Origin: Comamonas odontotermitis
GTDB taxonomy: Bacteria > Pseudomonadota > Gammaproteobacteria > Burkholderiales > Burkholderiaceae_C
NCBI RefSeq assembly: GCF_020080045.1
Contig: NZ_CP083451.1
Span: forward strand, 186,001 to 250,000
Length of the DNA stretch: 64,000 nt
Direction: 5' to 3'
In this document: piece after piece, positions 8,099-17,289 of the stretch
Layout: each line of letters begins with the position of its first letter
Position numbering within the stretch: position 1 is the stretch's first letter
The notes under the pieces: model-generated
Databases searched by the model: none
The model's input: the letters and a program-made list of their open reading frames with translations, nothing else
What the model was told of the DNA's origin: nothing
Translations under genes and position numbers: made by a program

Positions 8099-9518
8099 AT
8101 TGCAGCTGTTTATCAACGGCCAATGGCTACCCCCCGAGGGGCGCAAGAGCGAGCCGGTGTTCAACCCTGTGGACGAATCGGTGTTGGGCGATCTTCCCCA
8201 CGCCAGCCAGGCCGATCTGCAGGCTGCATTGCAGGCTGCCAGTGCTGCCTTTGAAGGCTGGAAACGCATATCGCCGCTTGCGCGCTCCGACATCCTGCGC
8301 AAGGCTGCCAGCCTGATCCGCGAACGTGCCACCCATATTGCCACCTGCATGACGCTGGAGCAGGGCAAGCCTTTGCGCGAAGCAAGGCTCGAAGTACTGG
8401 CCGCCGCCGACACCTATGACTGGTACGCCGAAGAAGGCCGCCGCAACTATGGTCGACTGGTACCCGGCAAGACGCCTACCCAGCGCATTGCCGTGCACCA
8501 TGAGCCGGTCGGTGTCTGCGCCGCCTTTGCACCATGGAATTTTCCCGCCATCACTCCCGCTCGCAAGATCGCAGGGGCGCTGGCTGCGGGCTGTACGCTG
8601 ATCCTCAAACCTGCAGAAGAAACCCCGGCCACTGCGCAGGAGCTGGTGCGCGTGCTGCACGACGCCGGGCTGCCCGCTGGTGTGCTGAACATGGTGTTTG
8701 GCGTGCCAGCAGAAGTATCAGGCTACCTGCTCGATCAGCCCGAAGTTGCAAAATTCTCGTTCACCGGCTCCACTGCGGTGGGCAAGATGCTTGCCTCGCA
8801 GGCCGCCAGGAGCATGAAGCGCGCCACGCTGGAGCTGGGTGGCCACGCACCCGTCATTGTCTGGAAGGACGCAGACGTGGCCAAGGCCGCTGATACGCTG
8901 GTTGCGGGCAAGTTCCGTAATGCAGGGCAGGTCTGCATTTCGCCCACGCGCTTTTATGTGCACCGCGAGGTGTTCGACAGCTTTGTAGAGGCGTTTGTGG
9001 GGCGCACAAAGCAGCTCAAGGTGGGCAATGGCCTGGAAGAGGCCAGCACCATGGGGCCTTTGGCCAACCCGCGTCGCATTGAAGCATTGACGCGCCTGAT
9101 CGCCGACGCGCAAAAACGCGGAGCCACCTTGCATACAGGCGGCAAGCGCATGCCGGGCGCGGGCTTCTTCTGGGAGCCCACGGTGCTCAGCCATGTCGAT
9201 GAAGACGCAGGCCTGATGAACGAGGAACCGTTTGGCCCGGTGGCGCTCATCAATCCTGTGGACAACATGGAAGAGGCACTGCGCCGCGCCAACCGCCTGC
9301 AGTATGGCCTGGCGGCCTACGCCTTCACGCAGGACAGCGGCGTGCGCCAGCAGCTGGCCAACGGCGTGCAAACCGGCATGCTGGGCATCAACACCTTGAA
9401 CATCTCGATGGCCGAGGCGCCGTTCGGTGGCATCAAGGAAAGCGGCTGGGGATCCGAGTGTGGCATTGAAGGGCTGCAGGCGTATTGCAACATCAAGCTG
9501 GTGAGCGAGGACCAGTAA
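8079..9518 (+). CDS. NAD(P)-dependent aldehyde dehydrogenase, succinate-semialdehyde dehydrogenase-like
   Basis: The 479-residue enzyme belongs to the aldehyde dehydrogenase superfamily and most resembles the GabD-type semialdehyde dehydrogenases. The catalytic pair is visible: Glu252 in LELGGHAP and Cys286 in NAGQVCISP, with the standard 34-residue spacing. The cofactor motif FTGSTAVGK is near residue 228. AGGAGCC precedes the ATG. It lies 83 bases downstream of the tandem binding-protein genes in the same direction. Succinate semialdehyde, glutarate semialdehyde or a related aldehyde are all possible substrates. Confidence 0.88.
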   Translation: MSHAYPQLQLFINGQWLPPEGRKSEPVFNPVDESVLGDLPHASQADLQAALQAASAAFEGWKRISPLARSDILRKAASLIRERATHIATCMTLEQGKPLREARLEVLAAADTYDWYAEEGRRNYGRLVPGKTPTQRIAVHHEPVGVCAAFAPWNFPAITPARKIAGALAAGCTLILKPAEETPATAQELVRVLHDAGLPAGVLNMVFGVPAEVSGYLLDQPEVAKFSFTGSTAVGKMLASQAARSMKRATLELGGHAPVIVWKDADVAKAADTLVAGKFRNAGQVCISPTRFYVHREVFDSFVEAFVGRTKQLKVGNGLEEASTMGPLANPRRIEALTRLIADAQKRGATLHTGGKRMPGAGFFWEPTVLSHVDEDAGLMNEEPFGPVALINPVDNMEEALRRANRLQYGLAAYAFTQDSGVRQQLANGVQTGMLGINTLNISMAEAPFGGIKESGWGSECGIEGLQAYCNIKLVSEDQ

Positions 9519-9547
9519 GCCAGCTGCCATTGATGGAAAGATGAGCT

Positions 9548-9582
9548 GGTGATGCCTGGGACGGCTTTATCCGGGCATCACC
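9548..9582. terminator. Strong hairpin between convergent genes
   Basis: The inverted repeat GGTGATGCC / GGCATCACC has nine perfect pairs, extended inward by a GGA/TCC pairing. It lies between the convergent aldehyde dehydrogenase gene and the small membrane-protein gene. It has no T tract on either side, so it may be a bidirectional hairpin terminator of the less usual kind or an mRNA end stabiliser. Confidence 0.5.
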
Positions 9583-9588
9583 AAAGGG

Positions 9589-10083
9589 CTACCCGGCGGC
9601 CGAAGCTCTCAAGGCTGCGTTGAAGCGGCTCAACGCGGCTTCACAAATTGCGCGATCCGGACTCTGTGCGACATCCATCTGCATTCCATCAGCGGTGGTC
9701 AGTCTGATGGAGTAGTACAGATCGCCCTCTGAATCTTTGGTCTCCACAAGCGCTGCTCCGGCAAGGTCTGCCGCGTGAATGATCTGGGATTCTGTCCTGA
9801 GTGGATAGCGCCTGAGAATATGCACGGACCCGGAAGTGTCAACCCTTGCCTCGATACAAGGGATGCCCATCAGATACCAGGCTGCGCCAAGCCCGGCAGC
9901 CCAGAACACCGCAAGTACGGTTGGCATGAGCCATGGCAGGGCGTGGTCGAATGCGGATGGTGAATCAGTCTGCACATGCGAGAGGCCATCGCGAATGAGG
10001 ATGTATGTAAACATGGCGCACATCAGCAAAAAGCATGCAGAGAACCACCATCCGAATCGAGCTGCCTTGTTGCTGAGCTTCAT
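9589..10083 (-). CDS. Small membrane protein of unknown function
   Basis: No family was recognised. The 164-residue product has two strong transmembrane helices (about residues 11-31 and 46-70) followed by a soluble domain of about 90 residues that reads like a beta-rich module (SVHILRRYPLRTES... DLYYSIRLTTADG). The ATG at 10083, giving MKLSNKAARFGWW, places the first helix near the N-terminus; a longer frame exists upstream without support. It stands alone, convergent with the aldehyde dehydrogenase gene. Confidence 0.65.
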   Translation of the reverse strand: MKLSNKAARFGWWFSACFLLMCAMFTYILIRDGLSHVQTDSPSAFDHALPWLMPTVLAVFWAAGLGAAWYLMGIPCIEARVDTSGSVHILRRYPLRTESQIIHAADLAGAALVETKDSEGDLYYSIRLTTADGMQMDVAQSPDRAICEAALSRFNAALRASAAG

Positions 10084-10134
10084 GATTTCTGTGCTCCATT
10101 CAATGGACGATGGGTCGGGCCCCTGCCCGCTGCT

Positions 10135-10161
10135 TTGGCAAATGAGTCTGCACACTATATA
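10135..10161 (+). promoter_or_regulatory. Candidate sigma70 promoter
   Basis: TTGGCA (10135-10140) and TATATA (10156-10161) resemble -35 and -10 boxes with a 15-base spacer, slightly short. Transcription from here would pass through the hairpin at 10263-10283 before reaching the thioredoxin-like gene. Confidence 0.35.
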
Positions 10162-10262
10162 TGGCCGCCGAACATGGTGAAATCCTGGGGCAGCTAGTTA
10201 CTTGCGCTGCGCTTGCGGGGAACCAATGGCGGGCCGGGCACTCCGACAGTGGATACACAGGT

Positions 10263-10292
10263 GCTGCAGATGACCTCTGCAGCCCTTTTTTT
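10263..10292 (+). terminator. Hairpin with T tract upstream of the thioredoxin-like gene
   Basis: GCTGCAGA / TCTGCAGC form a perfect eight-base stem with a five-base loop, followed by CC and seven T residues. It ends 21 bases before the next start codon, which is odd for a simple terminator: it may end a small RNA or act as an attenuator. Confidence 0.7.
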
Positions 10293-10313
10293 CTGATTGG
10301 AAAGAGAACATTC

Positions 10314-11132
10314 ATGAGCGCCAGTTTGCAGGTTGGGCCGTTTGCGCTGCCCTGGGGTTTGCTGGTCTTGCTGCTGGCGTTTCTGGCGGCTGACCAGTTG
10401 TATACGCGTTGGGCACGCAAGCTAGGGTTGACCATCGCACCCCATGTCTGGCTGTTGCCGCTGTTGGCCCTGGTGGCCGCACGCGCAGGTTTTGTGGCTC
10501 GCTATGCCGACGAATACCTGGCGCAGCCGCTGTCCATCATCAATATCCGTGACGGTGGCTGGGAGCCCTGGGCCGCATTGGCGGTGGCGATCATATACAT
10601 CTGGTGGCTGTGGTTGCGCAAGCAGGCCGTCTTTCAGCCATTGGCCGGTGCTGCGGTTCTGTTTGGCGCAGTATGGCTGGGCGGCAATGCGCTGGTGCAG
10701 CAATTGTCGGGCAGCGACAAGGCCCTGCCGACACTGCAACTGGTAGCGCTGGACGCGAAGACGCACGCACTCGATCAGTTCAAAGGCAAGCCCGTGGTAA
10801 TCAATCTGTGGGCCAGCTGGTGCACGCCTTGCGTGCGTGAAATGCCTGCGCTGCTTGAAGCACAGCGGCGTTATCCGCAGGTGCAGTTCCTGTGGGTCAA
10901 CCAGCAGGAAAAGCCCGAGGTGGCACTGGCTGCCGCACGCGGCTTTGGTTTGCCGGAAGCGCAGGTGCTGCTGGATCCGAGGAATGCCATGACCGAGGTG
11001 GCTGGCAGCCGCGCCTTGCCGACGACCCTGTTCTACGATGCCAATGGCCGGTTGCAGGGCATGCGTGTGGGCGAACTGTCGGCAGCGAGCCTGAATGAAT
11101 TCATGGAAAAAATAGCGCCCGCGCCCCGTTAG
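10314..11132 (+). CDS. Membrane-anchored TlpA/ResA-type thiol-disulfide oxidoreductase
   Basis: The 272-residue protein starts with four predicted transmembrane segments (within residues 8-125), then a periplasmic thioredoxin-like domain with the redox motif WCTPC (about residues 164-168), a cis-proline segment SRALPTTLFYD and a typical TlpA ending. The N-terminal membrane part looks like a shortened prolipoprotein diacylglyceryl transferase-like domain. It probably reduces disulfides in exported proteins such as cytochrome c maturation substrates. The start at 10314 is supported by GGAAAGAG. It is preceded closely by a terminator-like hairpin, so its expression may be attenuated. Confidence 0.82.
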   Translation: MSASLQVGPFALPWGLLVLLLAFLAADQLYTRWARKLGLTIAPHVWLLPLLALVAARAGFVARYADEYLAQPLSIINIRDGGWEPWAALAVAIIYIWWLWLRKQAVFQPLAGAAVLFGAVWLGGNALVQQLSGSDKALPTLQLVALDAKTHALDQFKGKPVVINLWASWCTPCVREMPALLEAQRRYPQVQFLWVNQQEKPEVALAAARGFGLPEAQVLLDPRNAMTEVAGSRALPTTLFYDANGRLQGMRVGELSAASLNEFMEKIAPAPR

Positions 11133-11161
11133 AAAGCACAAAATGCTATTTTTTTGATAGT

Positions 11162-12667
11162 TCAGGATGACTCCAGGCGAGCCTGCAGTTCGCGCTTCAT
11201 GACCTTGCCGTTGGCGTTGACGGGCAGGTCGTCGATGGCAATGATGCGCGCAGGGCGCTTGTAGGGCGCCAGGTGTTCGCGCAGGTGCGCCTGCAGCGCA
11301 TCGGCATCTGGCGGATGCCTGGCATCCTGCACGATGAAGGCGATCACCGCCTCGTTGCCGTCAGCCTCTTTCTGGCCCACTACGGCGGCGCGCTGGATAC
11401 CGGGGAAGCTGTTCAGCGCATGCTCGACCTCGCTGGGGTAGACGTTGAAGCCCGAGCGGATGATCATCTCCTTGAGGCGCCCCACCACAAACAGTGCGCC
11501 ATCAGCATGCAGCTCGCCCAGGTCGCCTGTGGCGTACCAGCCGCCGTCGCGCAGTGCGGTCGCTGTGGCCTCGGCATCGCGGAAATAGCCGGGCATCAGG
11601 CCTGTGCCGCGAACCCATATTTCACCCCGCTCACCGCATGGCTGGGTGGCGCCGGTGTTCGGATCCACAATCTTCAGTTCGGCCCCTTCGATGCAATAGC
11701 CTGCGCTGGTGTCGCTGCGGGCTTCTTCCATGCGTGTCAGGTGCAGCGAGCCCGCGTATTCGCTCATGGCATAGCCATGGTGCAGCGTCTGGCCGAACAG
11801 GGCTTCCACCTTCTGCTTGAGGGCCAGATCAAGCGGCCCCGCACCGGTGTACAGATAGCGCAGTTGGGGGGCTGCGGGGCGGGTGATTCCCTGCTGCTCG
11901 CAATACTGCAGCAGGCGTGCAAACAGAGTGGGTGGGCCTTGCAGCTGGGTGATACCGTGGTGGGCCAGCGCATCCATCAGGTCGGCGGGCTCGAACTGGC
12001 TGCGCATCTCAAGCGCCGCGCCTGCATGCAGCGACGCCAGCAGCACGGTGCCCAGGCCAAAGATATGCGTCATCGGCACAAAGGCGTAGACCTTGTCCTG
12101 TGGCCCCAGCTGGCGCGATTGCGCCGATACGCGCGCGAAGTGCGCCACGCCACGGTGGCTCATCATCACGCCCTTGGGCGCGCCGGTGGTGCCGGATGTG
12201 AAGATGATGGCCGCCACCGGGTTGCCCATTGGCTCGGGCTCAGGCCGGGCATCGGCAAACACGGCGCTGTGCGCCAGACCCGGCACGCACGAAGGCGTGG
12301 CGCCAAAGCGCTCGCCATGCGCGGCTGCGGCTTTGGAGACGCGGTCGGTAAAGTAGATGATGCGGGCGTCGGCCTTGTCGGCAAAGGCGCGCACCTCACC
12401 CGGTGCCATGCGCGCATTCACGCCGCAGGCCCAGGCACCCACGCGGCTGGCAGCCAGCAGCAGGGCGGCATGCTCGGGGCAGTTTTCCGCCACAACCAGA
12501 ACGCGGTCACCAGGGCGTACCTGCTGGCTGCGCAGCTCGGCTTCCAGCGCGTCCACCAGTTTGCCGAGATCGGCGTAGCTCAGGACACGATCAGGCAGAT
12601 GGATGAAAGGGCGGTCGGGCGCCTCCTGCAGCCAGCGGTCCAGCAGTTCGTGAATACGGTCAACCAT
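11162..12667 (-). CDS. Class I adenylate-forming acyl-CoA synthetase
   Basis: The 501-residue enzyme activates a carboxylic acid to its acyl-CoA with ATP. The AMP-binding P-loop FTSGTTGAPKG is at about residues 165-175, the YATGDLGE and GRLKEMIIRSGFNVYPSEVE motifs mark the hinge to the C-terminal domain, and the catalytic lysine lies in NANGKVMKREL near the end. It is the last gene of the six-gene minus-strand operon 11162-18204 and follows a Bug receptor gene, so the receptor ligand may be its substrate. Chain length or aromatic specificity cannot be assigned. Confidence 0.88.
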   Translation of the reverse strand: MVDRIHELLDRWLQEAPDRPFIHLPDRVLSYADLGKLVDALEAELRSQQVRPGDRVLVVAENCPEHAALLLAASRVGAWACGVNARMAPGEVRAFADKADARIIYFTDRVSKAAAAHGERFGATPSCVPGLAHSAVFADARPEPEPMGNPVAAIIFTSGTTGAPKGVMMSHRGVAHFARVSAQSRQLGPQDKVYAFVPMTHIFGLGTVLLASLHAGAALEMRSQFEPADLMDALAHHGITQLQGPPTLFARLLQYCEQQGITRPAAPQLRYLYTGAGPLDLALKQKVEALFGQTLHHGYAMSEYAGSLHLTRMEEARSDTSAGYCIEGAELKIVDPNTGATQPCGERGEIWVRGTGLMPGYFRDAEATATALRDGGWYATGDLGELHADGALFVVGRLKEMIIRSGFNVYPSEVEHALNSFPGIQRAAVVGQKEADGNEAVIAFIVQDARHPPDADALQAHLREHLAPYKRPARIIAIDDLPVNANGKVMKRELQARLESS

Positions 12668-12749
12668 CAGTTCTTCTCATTTCTCTCAGCGTCTGCAAGG
12701 GGCCGCACGGCCCGCAATTGAAAGCACGACAGTGCCCTGCAAAGCGCGA

Positions 12750-13736
12750 TCAGTCAATCACAATGCCCTGGGTTACGGTGGACCACATCTGGCGCTCCTG
12801 CGCGGCGCGCTCGGCCAGCTTTTGCGGGCTGCCCACCCACTCGTCATAGCCCAGCTCCTTGTACTTGGCCTTGAGCTCGGGCTGCGCCAGCGCTGCGTTG
12901 ATGGACTTGTTGAGCTTGGCGGTCAGATCCGCAGGCATGTTCTTGGGGCCATATACCCCGTACCAGCCGCCCACATCAAAGCCTTTGAGGCCCTCGATGC
13001 CGCTCTCGGCAAACGTGGGAACGTTGGGGAGCGAGGGGTTGCGCTGCGGCGAGGTGACGGCAATGGCGCGCACCTTGCCGCTGTGGATGTAGGTGCTGGC
13101 GGTGCTGATGATGTCGAGCATCATGTTGATCTGGCCGCCGATCACATCAGTCATCGCGGGGGCATTGCCTTTGTAGGGCACGTGGTTCATCTCAATGCCG
13201 CTGCGCTTGGCAAACAGCAGCGCGCCCAGGTGGTTGGAGCCGCCAACGCCGGCCGACGCATAGTTGAGCTTGCCGGGGTGGGACTTGGCATACGCAACCA
13301 GCTCCTGCGTATTCTTGAAAGGTTGGTCGTTGTTGACGACGAGCACGTTGTAGTAGCTCAGAACCGGCGCAATAGGCGTCAGATCCTTGGCAGGATCGAA
13401 CTGCATCTTGCTCATCACATTGGGGCTGATGGTGATGGTGGGGCTGGCGGCAAACCACAGGGTCAGGCCGTCAGGCTTGGCGCGCACCACTTCGCTGCCT
13501 GCCAGGGTGGCGTTGGCGCCAGTCTTGTTCTCGACGACCACGGTCTGGCCGAGCTCCTTGGACAGCGCAATGGCAAAAAGGCGAGCCCCCTGGTCCACCG
13601 GTCCGCCCGCAGAGTAGCCTACGAGCAGGCGCACGGGCGCCCCCGAGCCTTGGGCGCGCGCAACGCCACAGACGGCAAATGCAGCACAGGCGATAGCGGT
13701 AGCGGCCAGCAGGCTGCGGCGATTGAAAGTGGTCAT
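12750..13736 (-). CDS. Bug/TctC-type periplasmic receptor 1
   Basis: This 328-residue extracytoplasmic solute receptor belongs to the Bug (TctC) family, which binds carboxylates. It has a Tat-like or Sec signal peptide with twin arginine (MTTFNRRSLLAATAIA), then the family signature VRLLVGYSAGGPVDQGAR and NDQPFKNTQELVAYAK. The start is fixed by AGGAGACAAAAC. It sits between the thiolase and ligase genes of the operon, and no tctA/tctB membrane genes are present in the window. It probably delivers the operon's substrate acid. Confidence 0.9.
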   Translation of the reverse strand: MTTFNRRSLLAATAIACAAFAVCGVARAQGSGAPVRLLVGYSAGGPVDQGARLFAIALSKELGQTVVVENKTGANATLAGSEVVRAKPDGLTLWFAASPTITISPNVMSKMQFDPAKDLTPIAPVLSYYNVLVVNNDQPFKNTQELVAYAKSHPGKLNYASAGVGGSNHLGALLFAKRSGIEMNHVPYKGNAPAMTDVIGGQINMMLDIISTASTYIHSGKVRAIAVTSPQRNPSLPNVPTFAESGIEGLKGFDVGGWYGVYGPKNMPADLTAKLNKSINAALAQPELKAKYKELGYDEWVGSPQKLAERAAQERQMWSTVTQGIVID

Positions 13737-13835
13737 GTTTTGTCTCCTAAAGTCTGCTCCCTCGTGCAAGGCTGGTATCGCACCGGGTCTTGAACGCTGG
13801 TCTGTTTTGCGAAAGAGGCGTGCTGCGCCGCAGGG

Positions 13836-15032
13836 TCAATACCTCTCGAACACTGCAGCAATGCCCTGGCCGCCGCCGATGCACATGGTCTCGAGCCCGT
13901 AGCGGCCCTTGCGGCGTTCCAGTTCATGCAGCAAGGTGGCCAGAATGCGCACACCTGTTGCACCGATGGGGTGGCCCAGCGAGATGCCTGAGCCATTCAC
14001 GTTCAGGCGTTCGGGGTCATCCCATTCCAGTCCTTGCAGCACGGCCAGCACCTGGCAGGCAAAGGCTTCGTTGATCTCGACCAGGTCCATGTCGTGCATG
14101 GACAGCCCCAGTTTGGCCAGCAGTTTCTTGACGGCAGGCACCGGGCCAATGCCCATGCGCGATGGCTCGCAACCTGCGGCGGCCCAACCCACCAGGCTGG
14201 CCATGGGGGTCAGGTTCAGTTCCTTGAGCTTGTCTTCCGCCACGATCAGGCAGGCCGCAGAAGCATCGTTCTGCTGGCTGGCATTGCCCGCAGTGACGGT
14301 GCCGCCCTTCATCAGTGCGCGCAGTTTGCCCAGGCTGTCCATCGATGCGTCTGCACGGAAGCCCTCATCGCATTCAAACAGCGTGGGATCGCCTTTTTTC
14401 TGCGGCACGCTCACGGCAACCACCTCGGCGTTGAAGCGGCCCGCTTCCCAGGCAGCTGCGGCGCGCTGGTGGCTGCGCACGGCAAACGCATCGGCGGCCT
14501 CCCGGCTGATGCCATAGTCGCGCGCCAGATTCTCGGCGGTTTCGATCATGCCGGAGATGACACCGAAGCGTTCTGTCGGCTGCGAGCGTTCGCGGCCCCG
14601 GTCCAGGCGGTCATACATGGTCACACTGCCCGCGCGCTTGCCCCAGCGCAGGTCGGTGGTGTAGTACTCGATGTTGCTCATGCTTTCCACACCGCCCGCA
14701 ATCACCACATCGGCAGTGCCACTCTGCACCATCATGCAGGCGGTCACCACGGCCTGCAGGCCGCCGCCGCATCGGCGGTCCAGCTGCATGCCCGGCACCT
14801 CTACCGGCAGGCCTGCCTGCAATGCGGCCCAGCGGCCCACGCAGGGCGTTTCGCTGCTCGCGTACGACTGGGCAAACACCACGTCATCGATACGGCTGGG
14901 GTCGATACCGCTTCTGTTCACCACGGCGCGCACCGTAGTGGCGGCTAGTTCTTCCACCGATACGGGGCGCAGACTGCCGCCGTAGGTGCCGACGGGGGTT
15001 CGCAAGGGGGTCACGATGGCTGCTCTGCGCAT
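13836..15032 (-). CDS. Thiolase (acetyl-CoA C-acyltransferase)
   Basis: The 398-residue enzyme has the full thiolase signature: the nucleophilic cysteine in DRRCGGG (about residue 87), NEAFA, GHPIGATG and the C-terminal CIGGGQG. It should perform CoA-dependent cleavage of a 3-ketoacyl-CoA. The cysteine context (RCGGG rather than the commoner xCxSG) is a mild variant. AGGAGACAAGC precedes the start. It lies in the middle of the operon, 25 bases after the CoA-transferase gene. Confidence 0.92.
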   Translation of the reverse strand: MRRAAIVTPLRTPVGTYGGSLRPVSVEELAATTVRAVVNRSGIDPSRIDDVVFAQSYASSETPCVGRWAALQAGLPVEVPGMQLDRRCGGGLQAVVTACMMVQSGTADVVIAGGVESMSNIEYYTTDLRWGKRAGSVTMYDRLDRGRERSQPTERFGVISGMIETAENLARDYGISREAADAFAVRSHQRAAAAWEAGRFNAEVVAVSVPQKKGDPTLFECDEGFRADASMDSLGKLRALMKGGTVTAGNASQQNDASAACLIVAEDKLKELNLTPMASLVGWAAAGCEPSRMGIGPVPAVKKLLAKLGLSMHDMDLVEINEAFACQVLAVLQGLEWDDPERLNVNGSGISLGHPIGATGVRILATLLHELERRKGRYGLETMCIGGGQGIAAVFERY

Positions 15033-15057
15033 GCTTGTCTCCTCAATTCTGATAGCG

Positions 15058-16335
15058 TTAGGCGTAATACTGTCGAGCGCTCGCGCTCAATGTGTCTCTG
15101 TGTTCTGGCGCTGCAATGGCCAGCATGGCCTGCATGCGCCCGGAAAGGCTCAGGCCGCGCAGATCGGCCACGCCGTGCTCGGTGACGATCAAGCCGGCAT
15201 CGGCGCGTGGCGTCGATACCGGACCGGATAGCCGAGCGACGATGCGCGACTGCCCACGTGCAGTGGCAGGCAGTGCCACGATGGGCAACCCGCCGGGGCT
15301 GATGGCGGCAGCGCGCAAGAAATCCATGGCGCCGCCCACGGCACCCAGGTACTGGCCAGCTACCACCTCGGCGTTGATCTGACCGGTCAGGTCCACCTCG
15401 ATCGCGGCGTTGATGGCCACCAGCTTGTTGAGCTGCCCCAGCACGCGGGCACTGTGGGTGTATTCGGTACCGGCAATGCGCAGCGCGGGATTGCGGTGGG
15501 CCCAGCGGCGGGTGCGTGCGGTCCCCATCAGCAGCCCGGTCACACTCACACCGGCGTCGATGCCCTTGTGGGTGTTGGTAATGACGCCAGCCTCTGCCAG
15601 GTCAGCCGCGCGGTCACCGATGATGCCGCTGTGCAGGCCCAGGTTGCGGTGCCCATGCAGCGCCTGCAGCACCGCATCGGGCAGGTTGCCAATGCCAAGC
15701 TGCAGGGTAGCTCCGTCCTCAATGCGGCTGGCGATATGCCGGGCAATGGCGGTTTCGGCGTCACCGGATTTGCCTGCGGGCACGTCCACCACGGGCTGGT
15801 CGCTCTGAACCCAGGCATCGACCTCATCGAGGCGCAACGTTGCGCCATGCACCCAGGGTACATCGGCATTGACCTCGGCAATCACGCAGCGAGCACTGCG
15901 CATGGCTGCAGCCATGTAGTCGTGTGCCAGGCCCAGACTGCACTCGCCAGCATCGTTGGGGGGCGATACCTGTACAAATACGACATCCACCGCAATACTG
16001 CGGCTGGCGATCAGAAGCGGAATCTGCGAGTAGTGGCAGGGCACGGGATCGAGCACGCCCGCCATGCCCAGGGGACGGTGCGAGCCGCCTGCGGCATAGC
16101 CTGTCATGTCGATGGCATCGGCATGCTCGGGATGCAGGGTGGCGCTGCCGCCAATGCCCAGAAACACCCGTGTTCGGGCAAAGCGATGGCGCTGTGCAAC
16201 ATAGGCCTGCATCAGCGACAGCGGCTCGGCGGCCGACTGTCCCCAGACGATGGTGTCTCCGGCGCGGATGAACTGCGCCAGATCCAGGTCTGCCAGCGCA
16301 AGGTGCCGACCTTGGGCAGAGGGCGACGAGAGCAT
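15058..16335 (-). CDS. Acetyl-CoA hydrolase/CoA-transferase, class I (Cat1/4-hydroxybutyrate CoA-transferase type)
   Basis: The 425-residue product belongs to the acetyl-CoA hydrolase/transferase family. The N-terminal half starts with DTIVWGQSAAEPLSL and the C-terminal half holds GQINAEVV and PISTPRA-like segments (here GPVSTPRADAG) and the HGVADLRGLS ending typical of Cat1-like enzymes. It probably moves CoA between acetyl-CoA and the pathway acid, or hydrolyses a side product. Its ATG shares the A of the preceding gene's TGA (TGATG), so translation is coupled to the MaoC gene. Confidence 0.85.
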   Translation of the reverse strand: MLSSPSAQGRHLALADLDLAQFIRAGDTIVWGQSAAEPLSLMQAYVAQRHRFARTRVFLGIGGSATLHPEHADAIDMTGYAAGGSHRPLGMAGVLDPVPCHYSQIPLLIASRSIAVDVVFVQVSPPNDAGECSLGLAHDYMAAAMRSARCVIAEVNADVPWVHGATLRLDEVDAWVQSDQPVVDVPAGKSGDAETAIARHIASRIEDGATLQLGIGNLPDAVLQALHGHRNLGLHSGIIGDRAADLAEAGVITNTHKGIDAGVSVTGLLMGTARTRRWAHRNPALRIAGTEYTHSARVLGQLNKLVAINAAIEVDLTGQINAEVVAGQYLGAVGGAMDFLRAAAISPGGLPIVALPATARGQSRIVARLSGPVSTPRADAGLIVTEHGVADLRGLSLSGRMQAMLAIAAPEHRDTLSASARQYYA

Positions 16336-17216
16336 CAGGCCACGCTGCCATTGCCATGGCTGAGCACAACGATGTTGCGCTCCACCACCAGCGCGCGGAA
16401 CTGCAATGACTTGCCGTTCTGCCAGATCTCGGTGCGCAGTGTCTCGCCCGGGTAGACGGGGGACGAGAAGCGTGCATGGATGCTGCGCAACTGGCTGGCA
16501 TCGCCGCCGCAGGCGGTCATCACCAGGGCGTGGCCAACCATGCCGTAGGTGGCCAGGCCGTGCAGAATCGGTTTTTCAAACCCTGCGGCCTGGGCCACGC
16601 GGGGATCGGCGTGCAACGGGTTGTAGTCGCCCATCAGGCGGTAGAGCAGGGCCGCTTCTGGGCGGATGCGGTGCTCGAACGTCCACTGTGCAGCGGTATC
16701 AGGCGTGGCTGCAAGGGCGGGCAGCGATTCGTCGCTGGGCTGGCCACCCAATTCCTGGCTGTAGCCGCCGTCACCACGGCAGAAGGTAACCTGCTCCAGC
16801 GTAGCGTAGCGTGTGCCGTCCTCGCCTTCGAGGCTGCGCTCGCTCACCACGATGGCACCCTTGCCAGCGCCCTTGTCGATGATGCGTGTGACCCGCGTCC
16901 TGCCTACCACCTTGGCTTCCACCGGTACGGGCTGGTGGATGGTGGTGCGCTGCTCGCCATGCACCAGCTTGACCCAGTCGATGCCGCTGTCCTCCTGCTT
17001 CATCCAGAAGCCGGGGTAGCCCAGTACCGAGCTCATCGTGGGTAGGGCTTGCAGTGGCTGGTCCATGCCTTCGTATACCAGCAGCAGATTTTTCGTGTCG
17101 AGCGGGTGGTTGCCTACGCCCAGGCTCAGTGCGTAGAGCATGGTGTCGCGCTGGGTGTAGTTCTGGCGCACTGGCTCGAACGCCCGGCTCTTGAGTTGCT
17201 GGTAGTGGATGGCCAT
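16335..17216 (-). CDS. MaoC-family enoyl-CoA hydratase (double hotdog)
   Basis: The 293-residue protein is a two-hotdog (R)-specific hydratase. The C-terminal half contains the hydratase-2 motif YRLMGDYNPLHADP with the catalytic Asp and His, followed by GFEKPILHGLATYG; the N-terminal half is the degenerate copy. It hydrates a 2-enoyl-CoA to the (R)-3-hydroxyacyl-CoA. It follows the SDR gene by 73 bases, and both together resemble the two parts of the multifunctional type-2 beta-oxidation enzyme. Confidence 0.9.
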   Translation of the reverse strand: MAIHYQQLKSRAFEPVRQNYTQRDTMLYALSLGVGNHPLDTKNLLLVYEGMDQPLQALPTMSSVLGYPGFWMKQEDSGIDWVKLVHGEQRTTIHQPVPVEAKVVGRTRVTRIIDKGAGKGAIVVSERSLEGEDGTRYATLEQVTFCRGDGGYSQELGGQPSDESLPALAATPDTAAQWTFEHRIRPEAALLYRLMGDYNPLHADPRVAQAAGFEKPILHGLATYGMVGHALVMTACGGDASQLRSIHARFSSPVYPGETLRTEIWQNGKSLQFRALVVERNIVVLSHGNGSVA

Positions 17217-17289
17217 GGTGCTTGTCTCTCTGGTTGTTATGGTGCGTTACACCGACGGGAGCGGTGCAACGTGGCTGGAGCGAGGGGGC

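Noticed and set aside
13836..15032. Possible loss of function of the thiolase because of the RCGGG context
   Set aside because: The nucleophilic cysteine, NEAFA, GHPIGATG and CIGGGQG are all present, so the variant is within normal range.
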